Shown here: positions 47,812-58,149 of the stretch, one piece after another
Layout of the letters: the number at the start of each line of letters is the position of its first letter
Numbering within the stretch: position 1 is the stretch's first letter
Assembly (NCBI RefSeq): GCF_032884065.1
Contig: NC_088879.1
Coordinates: 21,996,038 to 22,060,037, forward strand
Source: Artemia franciscana
Taxonomy: Eukaryota; Arthropoda; Branchiopoda; Anostraca; Artemiidae
Direction: 5' to 3'
DNA: 64,000 nucleotides
Notes under the pieces: model-generated
What the model was told of the DNA's origin: nothing
What the model saw: the letters and a program-made list of their open reading frames with translations, nothing else
Database searches by the model: none
Translations under genes and position numbers: made by a program

Positions 47812-48246
47812 GCCAGTCAGGGAAACTTGTAATCCTATATCACTTAAAAATATTCTAACCCTATGCTTTAAACCATATACCTTGATTGACCAAACGCCAA
47901 CCCTTTGGTTTAAACCACATAATTTGAATTCTTATTCAGCCTTATTCGAGGTATATGGCTTAAAGCAAAGGGTTGGTATTTGGTCAATCAAGGTATATGG
48001 CTTACAGCATAGGGTTAGACCATTTTCAAGTGATATGGAACAGTCTAACCCTATGCTTTTAACCATGTACCTTTATTGGCCAAATACCAACCCTTTGCTT
48101 TTAACCACATACCTTGAATCCTGATTCAGCCTGATTCAAGGTATGTGGTTTAAAGCAAAGGGTTGGCATTAGGTCAATCAAGATATATGGTTTAAAGCAT
48201 AGGGTTTGACAAATTTCAAGTGATATGGAATTACAAGTTCCTTGAC
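47812..48246. mobile_element. Nested foldback element with two tandem hairpins
   Basis: The outer ends are inverted: AAACTTGTAATCCTATATCA at left and TGATATGGAATTACAAGTTC at right. Inside are two tandem ~170-base hairpins. In each, ACCCTATGCTTTAAACCATA, TACCTTGATTGACCAAA and CCAACCCTTTG are matched inversely by CAAAGGGTTGG, TTTGGTCAATCAAGGTAT and GCATAGGGT. The centres are near 47930 and 48125. No ORF of substance. It lies between the transposase N-terminus and the right TIR. Confidence 0.85.
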
Positions 48247-48614
48247 TATAAGTATGTAAATCCTCTTAGGGGGAAGGTTTCAGGCATAATGGATTGTTTC
48301 TTAGATCAACCTTTCAAAAAACTGCAAATATGAGGAAGTCTCTTACCTCCAGATACGTAGTCTGGTCAGGTTTAGCCCTGTAACCTTCCGAATTATGACT
48401 TTGTATTTCCCAACTTCCAGATTTCATAATTACGTAACTGAAAAATAACTGATGAAACTCAGTTACGACCTTTAGGCGTAACAGTGTTTTGCAGATACGT
48501 CCAGGTTGGGGTTGGCCATTTTGGAAACAAGTGGACGTTATGTCTCCCTGTGGTCACAAACTTGTAGCACAATATCCTAGGAGTCTAAAATACAGATTAA
48601 CTCAGTTTCGCCAC

Positions 48615-48645
48615 AAATGTCAGTTACGACCTTTAGGCGTAACAG
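48615..48645 (-). repeat. Terminal inverted repeat, right
   Basis: It ends CTTTAGGCGTAACAG and is the exact inverse of 45253-45283. A second, 25-base copy lies inside at 48460-48484. Confidence 0.9.
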
Positions 48646-48954
48646 CTACGTTAATTGCTAAATGAATAAATCAAACATAAAACAAACTGGATGTAAAACT
48701 AATTTCTTGTTAAGCTTAAATCAATTATGACAGGGTAGAGTGAGGTTATCACCTCCCTAAAATCCTATAAACACAAATGTCTCTTGTGTTACGAATCAGA
48801 AAACTAAATTTTTCTAAAATGTTTCGTCTTCATTAACCTCTCTTTACTGGGGCTATTTCAGATCCCGTGAGCCAGGTAGGGATAGCCCTCAGGGTATTCT
48901 TCAAGACGGTGGAGCTATTATATACTTGGTCCATTCCGTACGGCTGGTAAAAAC

Positions 48955-49205
48955 GTTATAGTTCAGGGGATGTTATTATTTATATGATACGCTTCACACA
49001 GGTGGTTGTTACATAACACTTTTAGCAAGTGCTATTGTTTACATATATAAATTCATAATGGTTAAGAGCTAACTAAAATAAGGTTAGTGGAAATAGGTTT
49101 TGGCATACTGGAAAAATATTTACATTTTATGCTTCACGCACAGGTGGCACGTCATAGTTTAGCAGTTGCAATTGTTTATTTATGCAAAGTTAAATGTAGA
49201 TAACG
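48955..49205. repeat. Left-arm subrepeats (~170 bp unit)
   Basis: The phrases ATACGCTTCACACAGGTGG / ATGCTTCACGCACAGGTGG, TTTTAGCAAGTGCTATTG and GTGGAAATAGGTTTTGGCAT recur about every 150-170 bases. About 1.5 copies are present. The right arm has about three copies at 53930-54340 in inverse orientation. Confidence 0.75.
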
Positions 49206-49209
49206 TAGG

Positions 49210-50115
49210 TTTCTGCTATACATAAGACATTTTTCTTCAAGATATTTTTTAAGAAGTTTCAAGACGTTTTTCAAAATATTTTCTTAAAGACATTTTCAAG
49301 ATTTGTTTTTTCTTCAAGACATTTTCTAAAAACATTTCACGACATTTTTCAAGATGTTTTACAAGATTTTTGTCTTTGAGGCCATTTCTTCAAGACATTT
49401 TTAAATATGTTTAAGACATTTTCAAGGTTTTTTTCTTTAATAATTTTTTCTTCGAAACATGTTTCAAGACGTTTCAAGACATTTTTCAAGACCTTTTTCT
49501 TCAAGACATTTTTGAAGCCGTTTTTTCTGATTTTTTTCTTCAAGAAATTTTTCTTCAAGATATTGTTTCAGGACATTTCAAGATCTTTTTCAAGATTTTT
49601 TCTTCAAGACGTTTTTCTAAGAGTTTTTCCCACAAAACATTTTATCAGGACGTTTCAAGATGTTTTCCAAGACTTTTCAAGACCTTTTTCTTAAATATAT
49701 TTTTAAACATGTTTCAAGACATTTCCAAGATTTTTTCTTCAGGATGTTTATTTAAGACGTTTATCAAGACTTTCTTCTTCAAGATGTCTTTCCATTTTTT
49801 TTTCTTCCAAAGGTTTTTTCAAACCTTTTTTTCTTCAAGACATTTTTTCTTCAGGATATTTTTTGTCAAGAGCTTTTTCTGCAAAACATTTTTCAAGGCG
49901 CTTTTAAGTATGTTTCAAGATTTTTTCCAAGATTTTTTTTCTCAATGACATTTTCAAGATTTTTTCATCAAGACGTTTTTCAGGACCATTTTAAATAGGT
50001 TCAGACATTTTTAAGATTTTTTTCTTCAAGATGTTTCTCAAGATTTAATTTTTAAGACGTTCACCAAGACATTTTTTGAGACGCTTCAAGATGTTTTTCT
50101 TCCCAAGGTGTTTAA
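49210..50115. repeat. TTTTTCAAGACA minisatellite, left arm
   Basis: Around 900 bases are built from degenerate 10-35 base units of the type TTCTTCAAGACATTTTTCAA and GACGTTTCAAGA. Long open frames rich in F, K, S and Q arise here by repetition alone and are not genes. Confidence 0.9.
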
Positions 50116-50439
50116 ATTTAAATGCAGATGACATATTTTTGAGGTTCAAACGACATTTGTTTGGTAGGGTTTACATAAGGACTAGTTTGGTCATAGAAGT
50201 CTCATGTATTAAAACACCAGATATTTGGTCCAAGAAGCCTCATGGATAGAAATACCGGATATTTACCGTTACTTGAGTCACAAAAGAATTTGTTTATGTG
50301 CATAGTTTTATGCTTTACTGCATAAGTTTTACGGACACAAGTGGCCAGTTAGGCTTTCCCAATACTCGAATTTGCAAGGGTATGTTGATGATCTTACCGT
50401 GTAGTGGACCGGACAGTCCTTTGTTTCTCTAGGGTCTAT

Positions 50440-51125
50440 GATTGACAGAAGTTAGTTTACAGGGTTTTTTCCATCAATATTAACGGTGCAAAGGAAAGAT
50501 AAACACTTACATCTTATTTTAAAAGTGAAAATGAAACATTTCAAAAAATTTCTTCATGATAGAGTTATCATTCCATTGAATGCTGGCAATGACAAATATT
50601 TGAACTATGAAACTTGTACTAGAGGTAACAAAATTGGCAATGTATGCGTGCATTGTCACAAAAGTGAGGAGTTAAATATCTTTGGAGTATCAAAAAAATT
50701 AAAATAACATAATGGCAAATATAGCCGAGTAACATATCCAAAGATGATACTGCTCAAAGAAAACACGAATGTAAAACTATTAGTTGGTGACAGGGACCAA
50801 ATTCTTGCTTATAGCCATTGTAGCATGTTACTTGTTGATAAATATTAGCCTCATCTATCTGGTATTAGCTTTCAACAAAAGGTAAAAAAAGGAGAAAGGC
50901 TACTTCTCTACCAATATCATAAAGAAAATCTTATCTACGTATCAGTACTGTTACCTGGGTAAGAGTAATGTGGTAATAGATAGAGAAATCACAAGCAAAA
51001 TAAAAAGGGCGTTGGCAGAAAATTTTACCAAGGAATATAAATATACATCGATGGAAAGCAAAGCACCTGCAAACATCACTACTACCATCGAAAATTTACC
51101 AACACATACAATCTTTGAATCGTGA
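50440..51125 (+). pseudogene. Unknown possibly secreted protein, left-arm copy (broken)
   Basis: The copy is collinear with the better copy at 51880-52608. Readable parts are DRVIIPLNAGNDKYLNYETC, GNKIGNVCVHCHKSEELN (C-x-x-C), YSRVTYPKMILLKENTNVKL and, at the end, KAPANITTTIENLPTHTIFE followed by a stop. Several frameshifts and stops (for example near 50706 and 50850) break it. I do not recognise the family. Shared reading frames between arms, with more substitutions at synonymous-looking positions, suggest it once was a real gene. Confidence 0.55.
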
Positions 51126-51879
51126 TTCAGTATGTGAATAAAAGTGAAATAACTGTGTTATTATTCTATTTTTGAAACTAAAATATTTCAAAATCAAAAG
51201 AAGAATTTTTTCGTCTTAAATATTTTAGTAGGTTAACGGGCCAACCCTGTTCTCTCGGGCACATCCTTACAAAATCCTCAGATGTACAAGATAGACTATC
51301 ACCATTAGTATAATATCCTTTTTGTGCTTCCGCAACATTTCTGGAAAATAAATTATTCATTAGAAACCCACCCTTTTCAATCCAGCTCCAATCGCTCTAT
51401 AAATCTTAACCCTCCTGAAGATGCTATATCAAGCTATGGTTAAATGTAAACCACTAGATAGGAAACGACTAATTTTTTTAATATTTCATGGTAAAGTAAA
51501 TAAATTCCACCGATTTAACGAAAATGACAAAAGATTTATATCTAGTTGATCAAAGTCCAACCATAGCATGATAGAGTATATTCAGGAGGGGTATGGTTTA
51601 TGGAGTGATTGGAGCCAAATGATAAGGAGGGTCTCTAGAGGGTAAGTTATTTTCTGAAAATGTGGAGGAAGTACAAAAAGGATATGGGACATACACTAAT
51701 GGTGATAATCTATCTTATACATATGAGGATTTGGAAAGTATCTGAACAGGAGGACAGGGTTGACCCGGTAACCTGCTAAAATATCTAATATGAAAAAAAA
51801 ACATTTATTTTCTTTTGAGGCAATTTAAATTCAAAAATAGAATTGGCATGGCTATTATGCTCTTTTTTCACATACTGAT

Positions 51880-52608
51880 TCATGATTCAATGATTGTATC
51901 TGTTGGTAAACTGCCGAAGGTAATAGGACTACTTGCAGGTGCTTTGCTATCCATCGATTCATCTTTATATTCCTTGATGATATTATCTACCACTTAGATA
52001 ACGCATTTTTATTTTGCCTGTGATCTCACTGCCTGTTACCAAATTGTTTTTAAAGCAAACATCAGTTCTAGTACGTAGATATGATGTCCCTTATGAAATT
52101 AGTGGAGCAGTATGTCTTTCTTCTTTTTACCTTCCATTGAATGGTATAACCAAAAAGATGATGACAAGATTTAGCAACAGGTAAAAAGTCACCAGAACCA
52201 TAAGCGAAAGTTTGGACCTTGTCCTCAACTATTAGTTTTATGATTGGATTCTCTTCGAGCAGCACAATCTCTGGAAATGTTACTCTACTATATCCGCGAA
52301 TATGATAGTTGAGTTTTCTGTACTCCAAAGTTATTTGACTTTCCATTTGTATGACAATGTACGCATACATTTCCAGTTGTTTTACCGTTAAAGCTTGTCT
52401 CATAGTTCAAATATTTGTCTTTATTAGTATTCAATGCTACTATAACTCTATCATGAAGACAAGCTTTTTTGAAATACAAATAATGTTTATTATTCAAGTG
52501 TTTGTAAGTGTTATAAGATGTAAGTGTTATTTTTTCCTGTGCCCAATTAACATTGATGAAAAAATGCAATAAACTAACTATTGTCAATGATATATACTGG
52601 AGAAACAA
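51880..52608 (-). pseudogene. Unknown possibly secreted protein, right-arm copy (frameshifted)
   Basis: The minus-strand frame from 52608 starts MFLQYISLTIVSLLHFFINV, a hydrophobic signal-peptide-like segment, then HLNNKHYLYFKKACLHDRVI, VALNTNKDKYLNYETSFNG and GNVCVHCHTNG. A frameshift near 52320 leads to YSRVTFPEIVLLEENPIIKL, FAYGSGDFLPVAKSCHHLFG and KRRKTYCSTNF. Weaker segments follow to SLPTDTIIES and a stop at 51880-51882. At least five Cys are retained. The TTTGTTTCTCCAG just before the hydrophobic segment could be a splice acceptor, so the true start may be elsewhere. No known domain is recognised. Confidence 0.55.
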
Positions 52609-53039
52609 AGAACTACAGTTTCAACTATTCAGTAAGATGATCAAAAATCTCTTGCAAAGCTGAGTGACGGGAATCCTACCTGGGTGATAGTATCCATGAA
52701 ACGTCTATGAATTGAAGCGTAAAACTCAGCAAATATGTTGCAAAAAATATTGTCAATGATGTACCTTGGAGAAGCAAACGACTACACTGTCCACTACTTG
52801 GCAAGATGATCAACAAACTCTTGCGAAAGCAAAGTGACATGAAATATCTGGTGTTTGTATTAATGAACCTTCCTGGACCAAAACAAGCTCTTTTCTAGGT
52901 CAAGTAACGATAAATATCGGGTTTTTGCATCCATAAAACTTCTTGGACCAAAACAAGATCTTTGGTAAGCTCTACCAAAACAAATGTTGTTGACAGTCAA
53001 AAACACGTTATTTACATTTAAATTTACATATTTTGGTAA

Positions 53040-53895
53040 AATATCTTGAAAAATGTCCTGAACCATCTCGAAATCTATCTTGAAAAACGTCTTGAAAAAA
53101 CTTGAAAAACGTTTTCAAGTTCAGATATCTTGAAAAATGTCTTGAAACGTATTTAAAAACACTTGAAAAACCTCATGAAGAAATTAATCTTGAAAAACTT
53201 CTTAAATAAACATATCTTTAAAAAAGTCTCGAAAATTATTGAAAATCGTCTTAAAAATGTCTTTAAAAAAAGGTCTTTAAGAAAAAACATTTTGAAAATA
53301 TATCTGGAAGAAAAAAATCTTGAAGATAAAATGTCTTGAAGAAAAAACCTTGAAAAATGTCTTGAAGAAACTTCTTGAAGAAACAAAAACTTGAAAAAAT
53401 CTTGAAACATATTTAAAAATGTCTTGAAGAAAAAGATGTTGAAGAAACAATTTCTAAATTGTGTTGAAACATCTTGAAAAGACATCTTGAAAAAATATTT
53501 AAAAATATCTTGAACCGTCTTGAGAAAAGTCTTGAAGAAAAATGTTCAAAAAAAATCAGGAATAACGGTCATGAAAGATTCCTTGAAGAAAAATACCTTG
53601 AAAAAGTGTTCAACCGTCTTGAGAAATACTTCGAAGAAAAACATCTGAAGAAAGAACCTTGAAAAACGTCTTTAAGTGTCTTGAAAAAACATCTTGAAAA
53701 AAAAAATCTTGAAAATGTCTTGAAACGTATTTAAAAACGTCTTGAAAAAATCTTGAAAAATATTTTGAAGGAAAATAATCTTGAAAGACGTCTTGAAATT
53801 TCTTGAAAAACATCTTGAAGAAAAATGAATTGAGGAATTTTTCTTGAAAAACATCTTGAAAAATGTCTTGAACGAAAACCTCTTGAAGAAAAATG
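53040..53895. repeat. CTTGAAAAATGTCTTGAAGA minisatellite, right arm
   Basis: This is the reverse complement of the left-arm array: degenerate units of TCTTGAAAAA, TGTCTTGAAACG and TCTTGAAGAAAAA. Open frames on both strands are by-products of the repeat. Confidence 0.9.
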
Positions 53896-53924
53896 TCGTA
53901 TGTCTAGCAAAAACCTACGGTATC

Positions 53925-54345
53925 TACATTAAAATTTGCATAAACCAATAATCGTACTTGTGAAGCTATGGCGTAACAACCGCTTGTGAGTGAAGCATAA
54001 AACTTACACATTTTGCCAGTGTGCCAAAACCTATTTCCGCTTACCTACTTTTAGTTAGCTCTTAACCATTATGAATCCCCATATGTAAACAATAGTACTT
54101 GCTTAAAAATATGACGTAACAGCCATATATACATGAAGCGTAAAATATAAGCATTGTTCTAGCGTGCGAAAACGTTTTTTAATAGCCTAATTTTAGCTAC
54201 CTCTTAACCATTATCAGTTTCTATGTGTAAACAATAGCACTTGCTAAAAATATGACGTAACAACGACTAGTGTTTGAAGCGTAAAATGTAAACAATAGTA
54301 CCTCCTAAACTATAACGTAACAGCGACCTATGCGGAATAAATCCA
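53925..54345. repeat. Right-arm subrepeats (~170 bp unit)
   Basis: CATTATGAATCCCCATATGT / CATTATCAGTTTCTATGTGT, AAACAATAGTACTTGCT and GTGAAGCATAAAACTTACAC-like phrases recur about three times. This is the inverse of the 48955-49205 subrepeats. Confidence 0.75.
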
Positions 54346-54440
54346 TAAGCAATAGAGTTTGCGTCTTGGAGAATGCCCTGAGGATTTTTCCTACCTGGTT
54401 CACGTGACCTGAGAAAGCCCCACTATTCCTGTCTATTTGC

Positions 54441-55456
54441 TCTGTGAGTTTCATAGCATTAAAAAGAATGATTATCTTTGTCAAGAATATCTCGACAAAG
54501 ATATTCTTGATTTATATCAAGAACGTAAAACTCAATTTTATTTTCTGTGCTGGGTTCTTCATGACCCTGATGAAGTGAATAAATGTTGTAATGCATTTTG
54601 TACCTACGAATGAAAAAACCGACGGAGCACAAAAACAAAACAAAACACAAGACACTAATTCCTCCAACAAAAACAAAACATAAACACAAAAACGAAAAAC
54701 AAATGCTGACTACAGCTGTAAAAACTTGACCTGAGAGTGGGACTTGATCAACAACTTATATCGACGAATTTATTACAGGACCGCTTCTTCAGGGTTTGTA
54801 GCACCGTATTGGCGCGTAAAATACTTATTGCTTGTCCGCTATGGTAAACGCAGTAGAAACTTTACATACTATTAGTACAGTGGACGTATTTTAGCTTATT
54901 TGTAGCCGTAAAAATGCGCTAAAAGGGGCTAAGGTACTGATAATGAGGCAAAATCAAAGCGTTGTTTACCCGGGCCAACAGACGACACTCAAACTTCCGC
55001 TTATTCGCCACTATACAGCTATACGTAAAAGAAGACCACTCCTAAAAACGAGAAAGCAGTAACCGCCGTGTCTCTAATATTGACCGTCCAAAAGAAAGGC
55101 CCAGATGTACAATACAATACGCGAGCTCAACAATAGGAAACAAAGTGGGAAGATCCGACTAACATCGGATTTCGAATTAAAAAGTAGTACTTTCAGCATT
55201 AAACTGGAGTTCAATATGGGCATGCTCTTGTTGTAACTTAACTGTGTTGTAGCCCACGTAGAAACTTGCTCAGGATGACTACGTTATCTGCATAGCCAAT
55301 CAAAGACAAAACAATACAACGAAGAATACAAGTCATATGTGACTTTGATTGTGCCTTTACAATACTGTTATTAAATGCTTTCGGTGACGAAATAACTCCG
55401 TGTTTTATCCCCTTCTTTACTGGAAGAAGGGATTTCCCTGCGGAGAAACAATAAAA
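54441..55456. other. Unassigned repeat-like stretch with a small hairpin
   Basis: A perfect 11-bp-arm hairpin, CAAGAATATCT...AGATATTCTTG, lies at 54482-54509. The minus-strand frame at 54459-54689 has a hydrophobic start and reads STENKIEFYVLDINQEYLCR, probably from a mobile element. On the minus strand, CCTGAAGAAGCGGTCCTGTA (about 54780) resembles phrases I associate with Penelope-like element tails, but this is weak. No gene is assigned. Confidence 0.35.
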
Positions 55457-55882
55457 TCAAACAGTTCGTGGTAACGAGCTGTAGTAAGGAGCGACCCGGC
55501 TCAATAATAACCGAAAATCTAAAAAATGGAATTTTGATACCAATAGTTACATCAAAAGAATTGCATTTTAATGATGATTTTAAATATATAACTTTAATCA
55601 AGATTAGTTTTACCTATCAAAAGTTACGAGCCTGAGAAAATTTGCCTCATTTTAGAAAATAGGGGAAAACATCCGCTAAAAGTCATACAATCTTAACGAA
55701 TATAACACCATCAGATTCAGCGTATCAGAGAACCATATTGTAGAAGTTTCAAGCTCCTATCTACAAAAATGTGGAATTTCACATTTTTTGCCAGAAGACA
55801 AATCACGGATCTGTGTTAATTTGTTTTTTTGTTTGTTTTTTTCCCAGGGGTGATCGTATCGACCCAGTGGTCCTATAATGTT
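55457..55882 (+). repeat. Family A 5' fragment
   Basis: It starts TCAAACAGTTCGTGGTAACG and runs through GAGCCTGAGAAAATTTGCCT and CCAGAAGACAAATCACGG to GGTCCTATAATGTTG, where it is cut off. Confidence 0.85.
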
Positions 55883-55954
55883 GAAATAATATGCCATGTT
55901 TTGGATGAAGGTATGAATTTAAATATAATAGTGAATATCACTAAATAAAAAGTT

Positions 55955-56480
55955 TCTTGTAATTAACTATTAGTAAGGAGCGATGCAGCTCAATAGTAGC
56001 CGAAATTCTAAGAGACCGAATCTCGGTAACAATGGATACATCAAAAGAATCTGGTTTTGATCTTTATCCAAAATATACAAAATTCGTGAAGTTTAATGTT
56101 ACCCATCAAAGGTTACTAGCCTGAACAAACTTGCCCAATTTTGTAAGAAAAGGGGAAAACACCCATAAAACATCAAGTGGTATTAATTAAAATTCCAACA
56201 TTAGATCCAGCATATTAGATAGCCCTACTGTAGGGGGTTTCAAGCTCCTATTTACAAAAATTAGATTTTTTGCCAGAAACAAGATTAGGGATGCGTGTTT
56301 TTTTTTTCCAAGGGTGATCGTATGGAGCCAGTGATCCTAGAAAATTAAGTTGGGGTTAATTTGGTCATAATTCAAAAGTTCTAGTGCCCTTTTTAAGTGA
56401 CCAAAATACTAGAGGGCAGCTAGCCCCCTCCCCCTCCTAAGCCCCATTTTTCCTCTGTTGTCCAAACAAAATTTGGAAAA
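55955..56480 (+). repeat. Older family A copy, diverged
   Basis: This is the same order of landmarks as the preceding fragment but at much lower identity: AACTATTAGTAAGGAGCGAT, CAGCTCAATAGTAGCCG, AGGTTACTAGCCTGAACAAA and TAGTGCCCTTTTTAAGTGAC. The younger copy lies directly upstream in the same orientation. Confidence 0.7.
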
Positions 56481-58149
56481 CGCCCTCTTGTGGTATCTGT
56501 ACTGAAATTAAATGGATAACAGCCCACAACACATTTTTGGGTGCCATATGGCACTTTCTGATGACATTGTCAAATCAGGTTTATAAAAACAATTAGAGGT
56601 AAAAATAAGTTTTCAAAGGAGCCCTTATATAGGTCCCCATAATATTCCAGTGCCTGGGTTTCTATTCTGGAAATGGAACCCTAATTGCACTTTTTTGGGT
56701 GTTATCTGGCCCTTTATGGTGGTGCAAGCAAGTCGAACTTATAAAAAGAGATTATACATAAAAATTATTTTCGAAATGAGCCTTTAAAAAGTTTTCAATG
56801 ATGTCCCAATTGTAGCGACGAAAAAAGAAGGATACGTCCGTGATACCCGTGCAAGAAAGTGATTTTTCTTGCTGTTCAAAGTTGGGGGAGGGGGCTATAT
56901 GCGTCCTGTTTAGGGTTTCCGACAATGGTGATATCAATGTTTTACTTTTGTTTCAACCTGACAATATTTCTGAGGAATTTCAGGTTGTAATTTAGTAATT
57001 CTGTAAGTTTGGTTTTCAAAATATAATTTTACTACTATTATAAGAGGAATTAATATTTATCATTCCTGAGTGGGCTATAAATGGCGATGTTTTTCCCACC
57101 AAATACTTGTTTTCAAAACACTTCAAATTTTTATTACTACGAGGCCATGGTTGGGTCTTTACTAGTTTGTAGCTATTGTTGCGACAATAATAATATTTCC
57201 AATTGGCCTGTAATCTGAACAAGGCAAAACAATGGGTGTAATATGAGAAATAGACCTCTAAATTGAAAGTAGACAATTTATGGCTGACCGAAGGTTATCC
57301 ATGCGTTACATTTCGGTAAGAATTTGGGTTTTAATTACCACAATGCGAACTATTCCTCACTAAATGTAACCTTAACAACTATTCTTTGTTACAAAAGATT
57401 GGTTTTACCTATACATTGAAGGAAATTAAGGAATATATGACGGAACTGTTTTTCTATTTTATTACAATAAATTACCCCCACCTTCTCTTACCTCTCATGA
57501 ATATATTATACCTCTGTTCTGGTACCATAACAAGACTAATTATTTGTAATTTGTAATTGGTCATTTTTACTTAACCCGAATAATTTTGATAAGTTATCCA
57601 AGTCCTCATTTTTCTATCTAATGACATATCAGGAAAATTGTTCTTCCTCAGAAGATAATAGCAATCTTTTCGTATTTTTGTTCTGGAATGTGATATATCC
57701 GACAAGATCAATTGTTAGGAAAGGAATCATAAGTGCGTCAATAAAGATATTCATCATTAGTCAAAAACACAATTCTTTTCAGCCTCATCCCAAAAATGGT
57801 ACGTGTCATCCCCATGTTTATGGATAAAAAAGAATAAGAATTTGTAAGCTAGCTTCATAGATAGATACAAAAGTAAAGAAAATGTGGATTTGGGGGAAAT
57901 TATGATTGTTGTCTAGAGAGACGGAGGGGGGCGGCTACAGGCTAGGTTGCGTCATTAAAATTGTAGGTGTGGAAGCAGAATCAGATTATGAATACCGAGC
58001 GGACTGGGGGATAGTTTTTGTTACTTTTGCCAGCTTTTGATAGCTTCTGCTGGTGAGAACATAAGGCTTAGAAAACTGATTATAAATGGACAAGCACTCA
58101 AGTTCAGCACATAAGGAGTGAATCAAGCCAGGAACAGTATTCCTGGCAA
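56481..58149. other. Unassigned sequence
   Basis: Two loosely similar blocks around TTTTTGGGTGCCATATGGCA (about 56535) and TTTTTTGGGTGTTATCTGGC (about 56692) suggest a degenerate ~155-base duplication. No exon or protein motif was found in the rest. Confidence 0.4.

Larger units (their letters stand above)
45253..48645 (-). mobile_element. 3.4 kb DNA transposon with 31 bp perfect TIRs
   Basis: The ends begin CTGTTACGCCTAAAGGTCGT (45253 onward) and are matched by the exact 31-base inverse at 48615-48645. A further AACGT-like extension outside each end matches with one mismatch. An extra 25-base copy of the right end lies at 48460-48484, so the right end has duplicated subterminal sequence. 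Between the ends is one minus-strand gene (45828-47554). I could not find a clean target-site duplication. The element lies in the Dscam intron just before the Ig1 exon and carries a nested foldback element. Confidence 0.8.
48845..54440. repeat. 5.6 kb inverted duplication (diverged palindrome)
   Basis: The arms are collinear and inverted about a centre near 51500. Matching pairs, from outside inward: GGGGCTATTTCAGATCCCGT and CAGGTAGGGATAGCCCTCAGG (48855-48900) with their inverse at 54363-54425; the ~170-base subrepeats; the CAAGACATTTTT minisatellite (49210-50115 with 53040-53895); the gene relics (50440-51125 with 51880-52608); and CTCCAATCGCTCTATAAATC (51385) with its inverse near 51600. 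The arms are clearly diverged, with many indels, so the duplication is old. It may be an element with very long terminal inverted repeats or an inverted segmental duplication. Confidence 0.82.

Noticed and set aside
49407..49948. Open frames rich in Phe, Lys, Ser and Gln resembling low-complexity proteins
   Set aside because: They are produced by the CAAGACATTTTT minisatellite, appear on both strands and lack conserved start or end.
54459..54840. Possible Penelope-like tail or hammerhead ribozyme
   Set aside because: CTGATGAAG and CCTGAAGAAGCGGTC phrases are present, but the other ribozyme core (GAAA with paired stems) and any GIY-YIG or RT sequence were not found.
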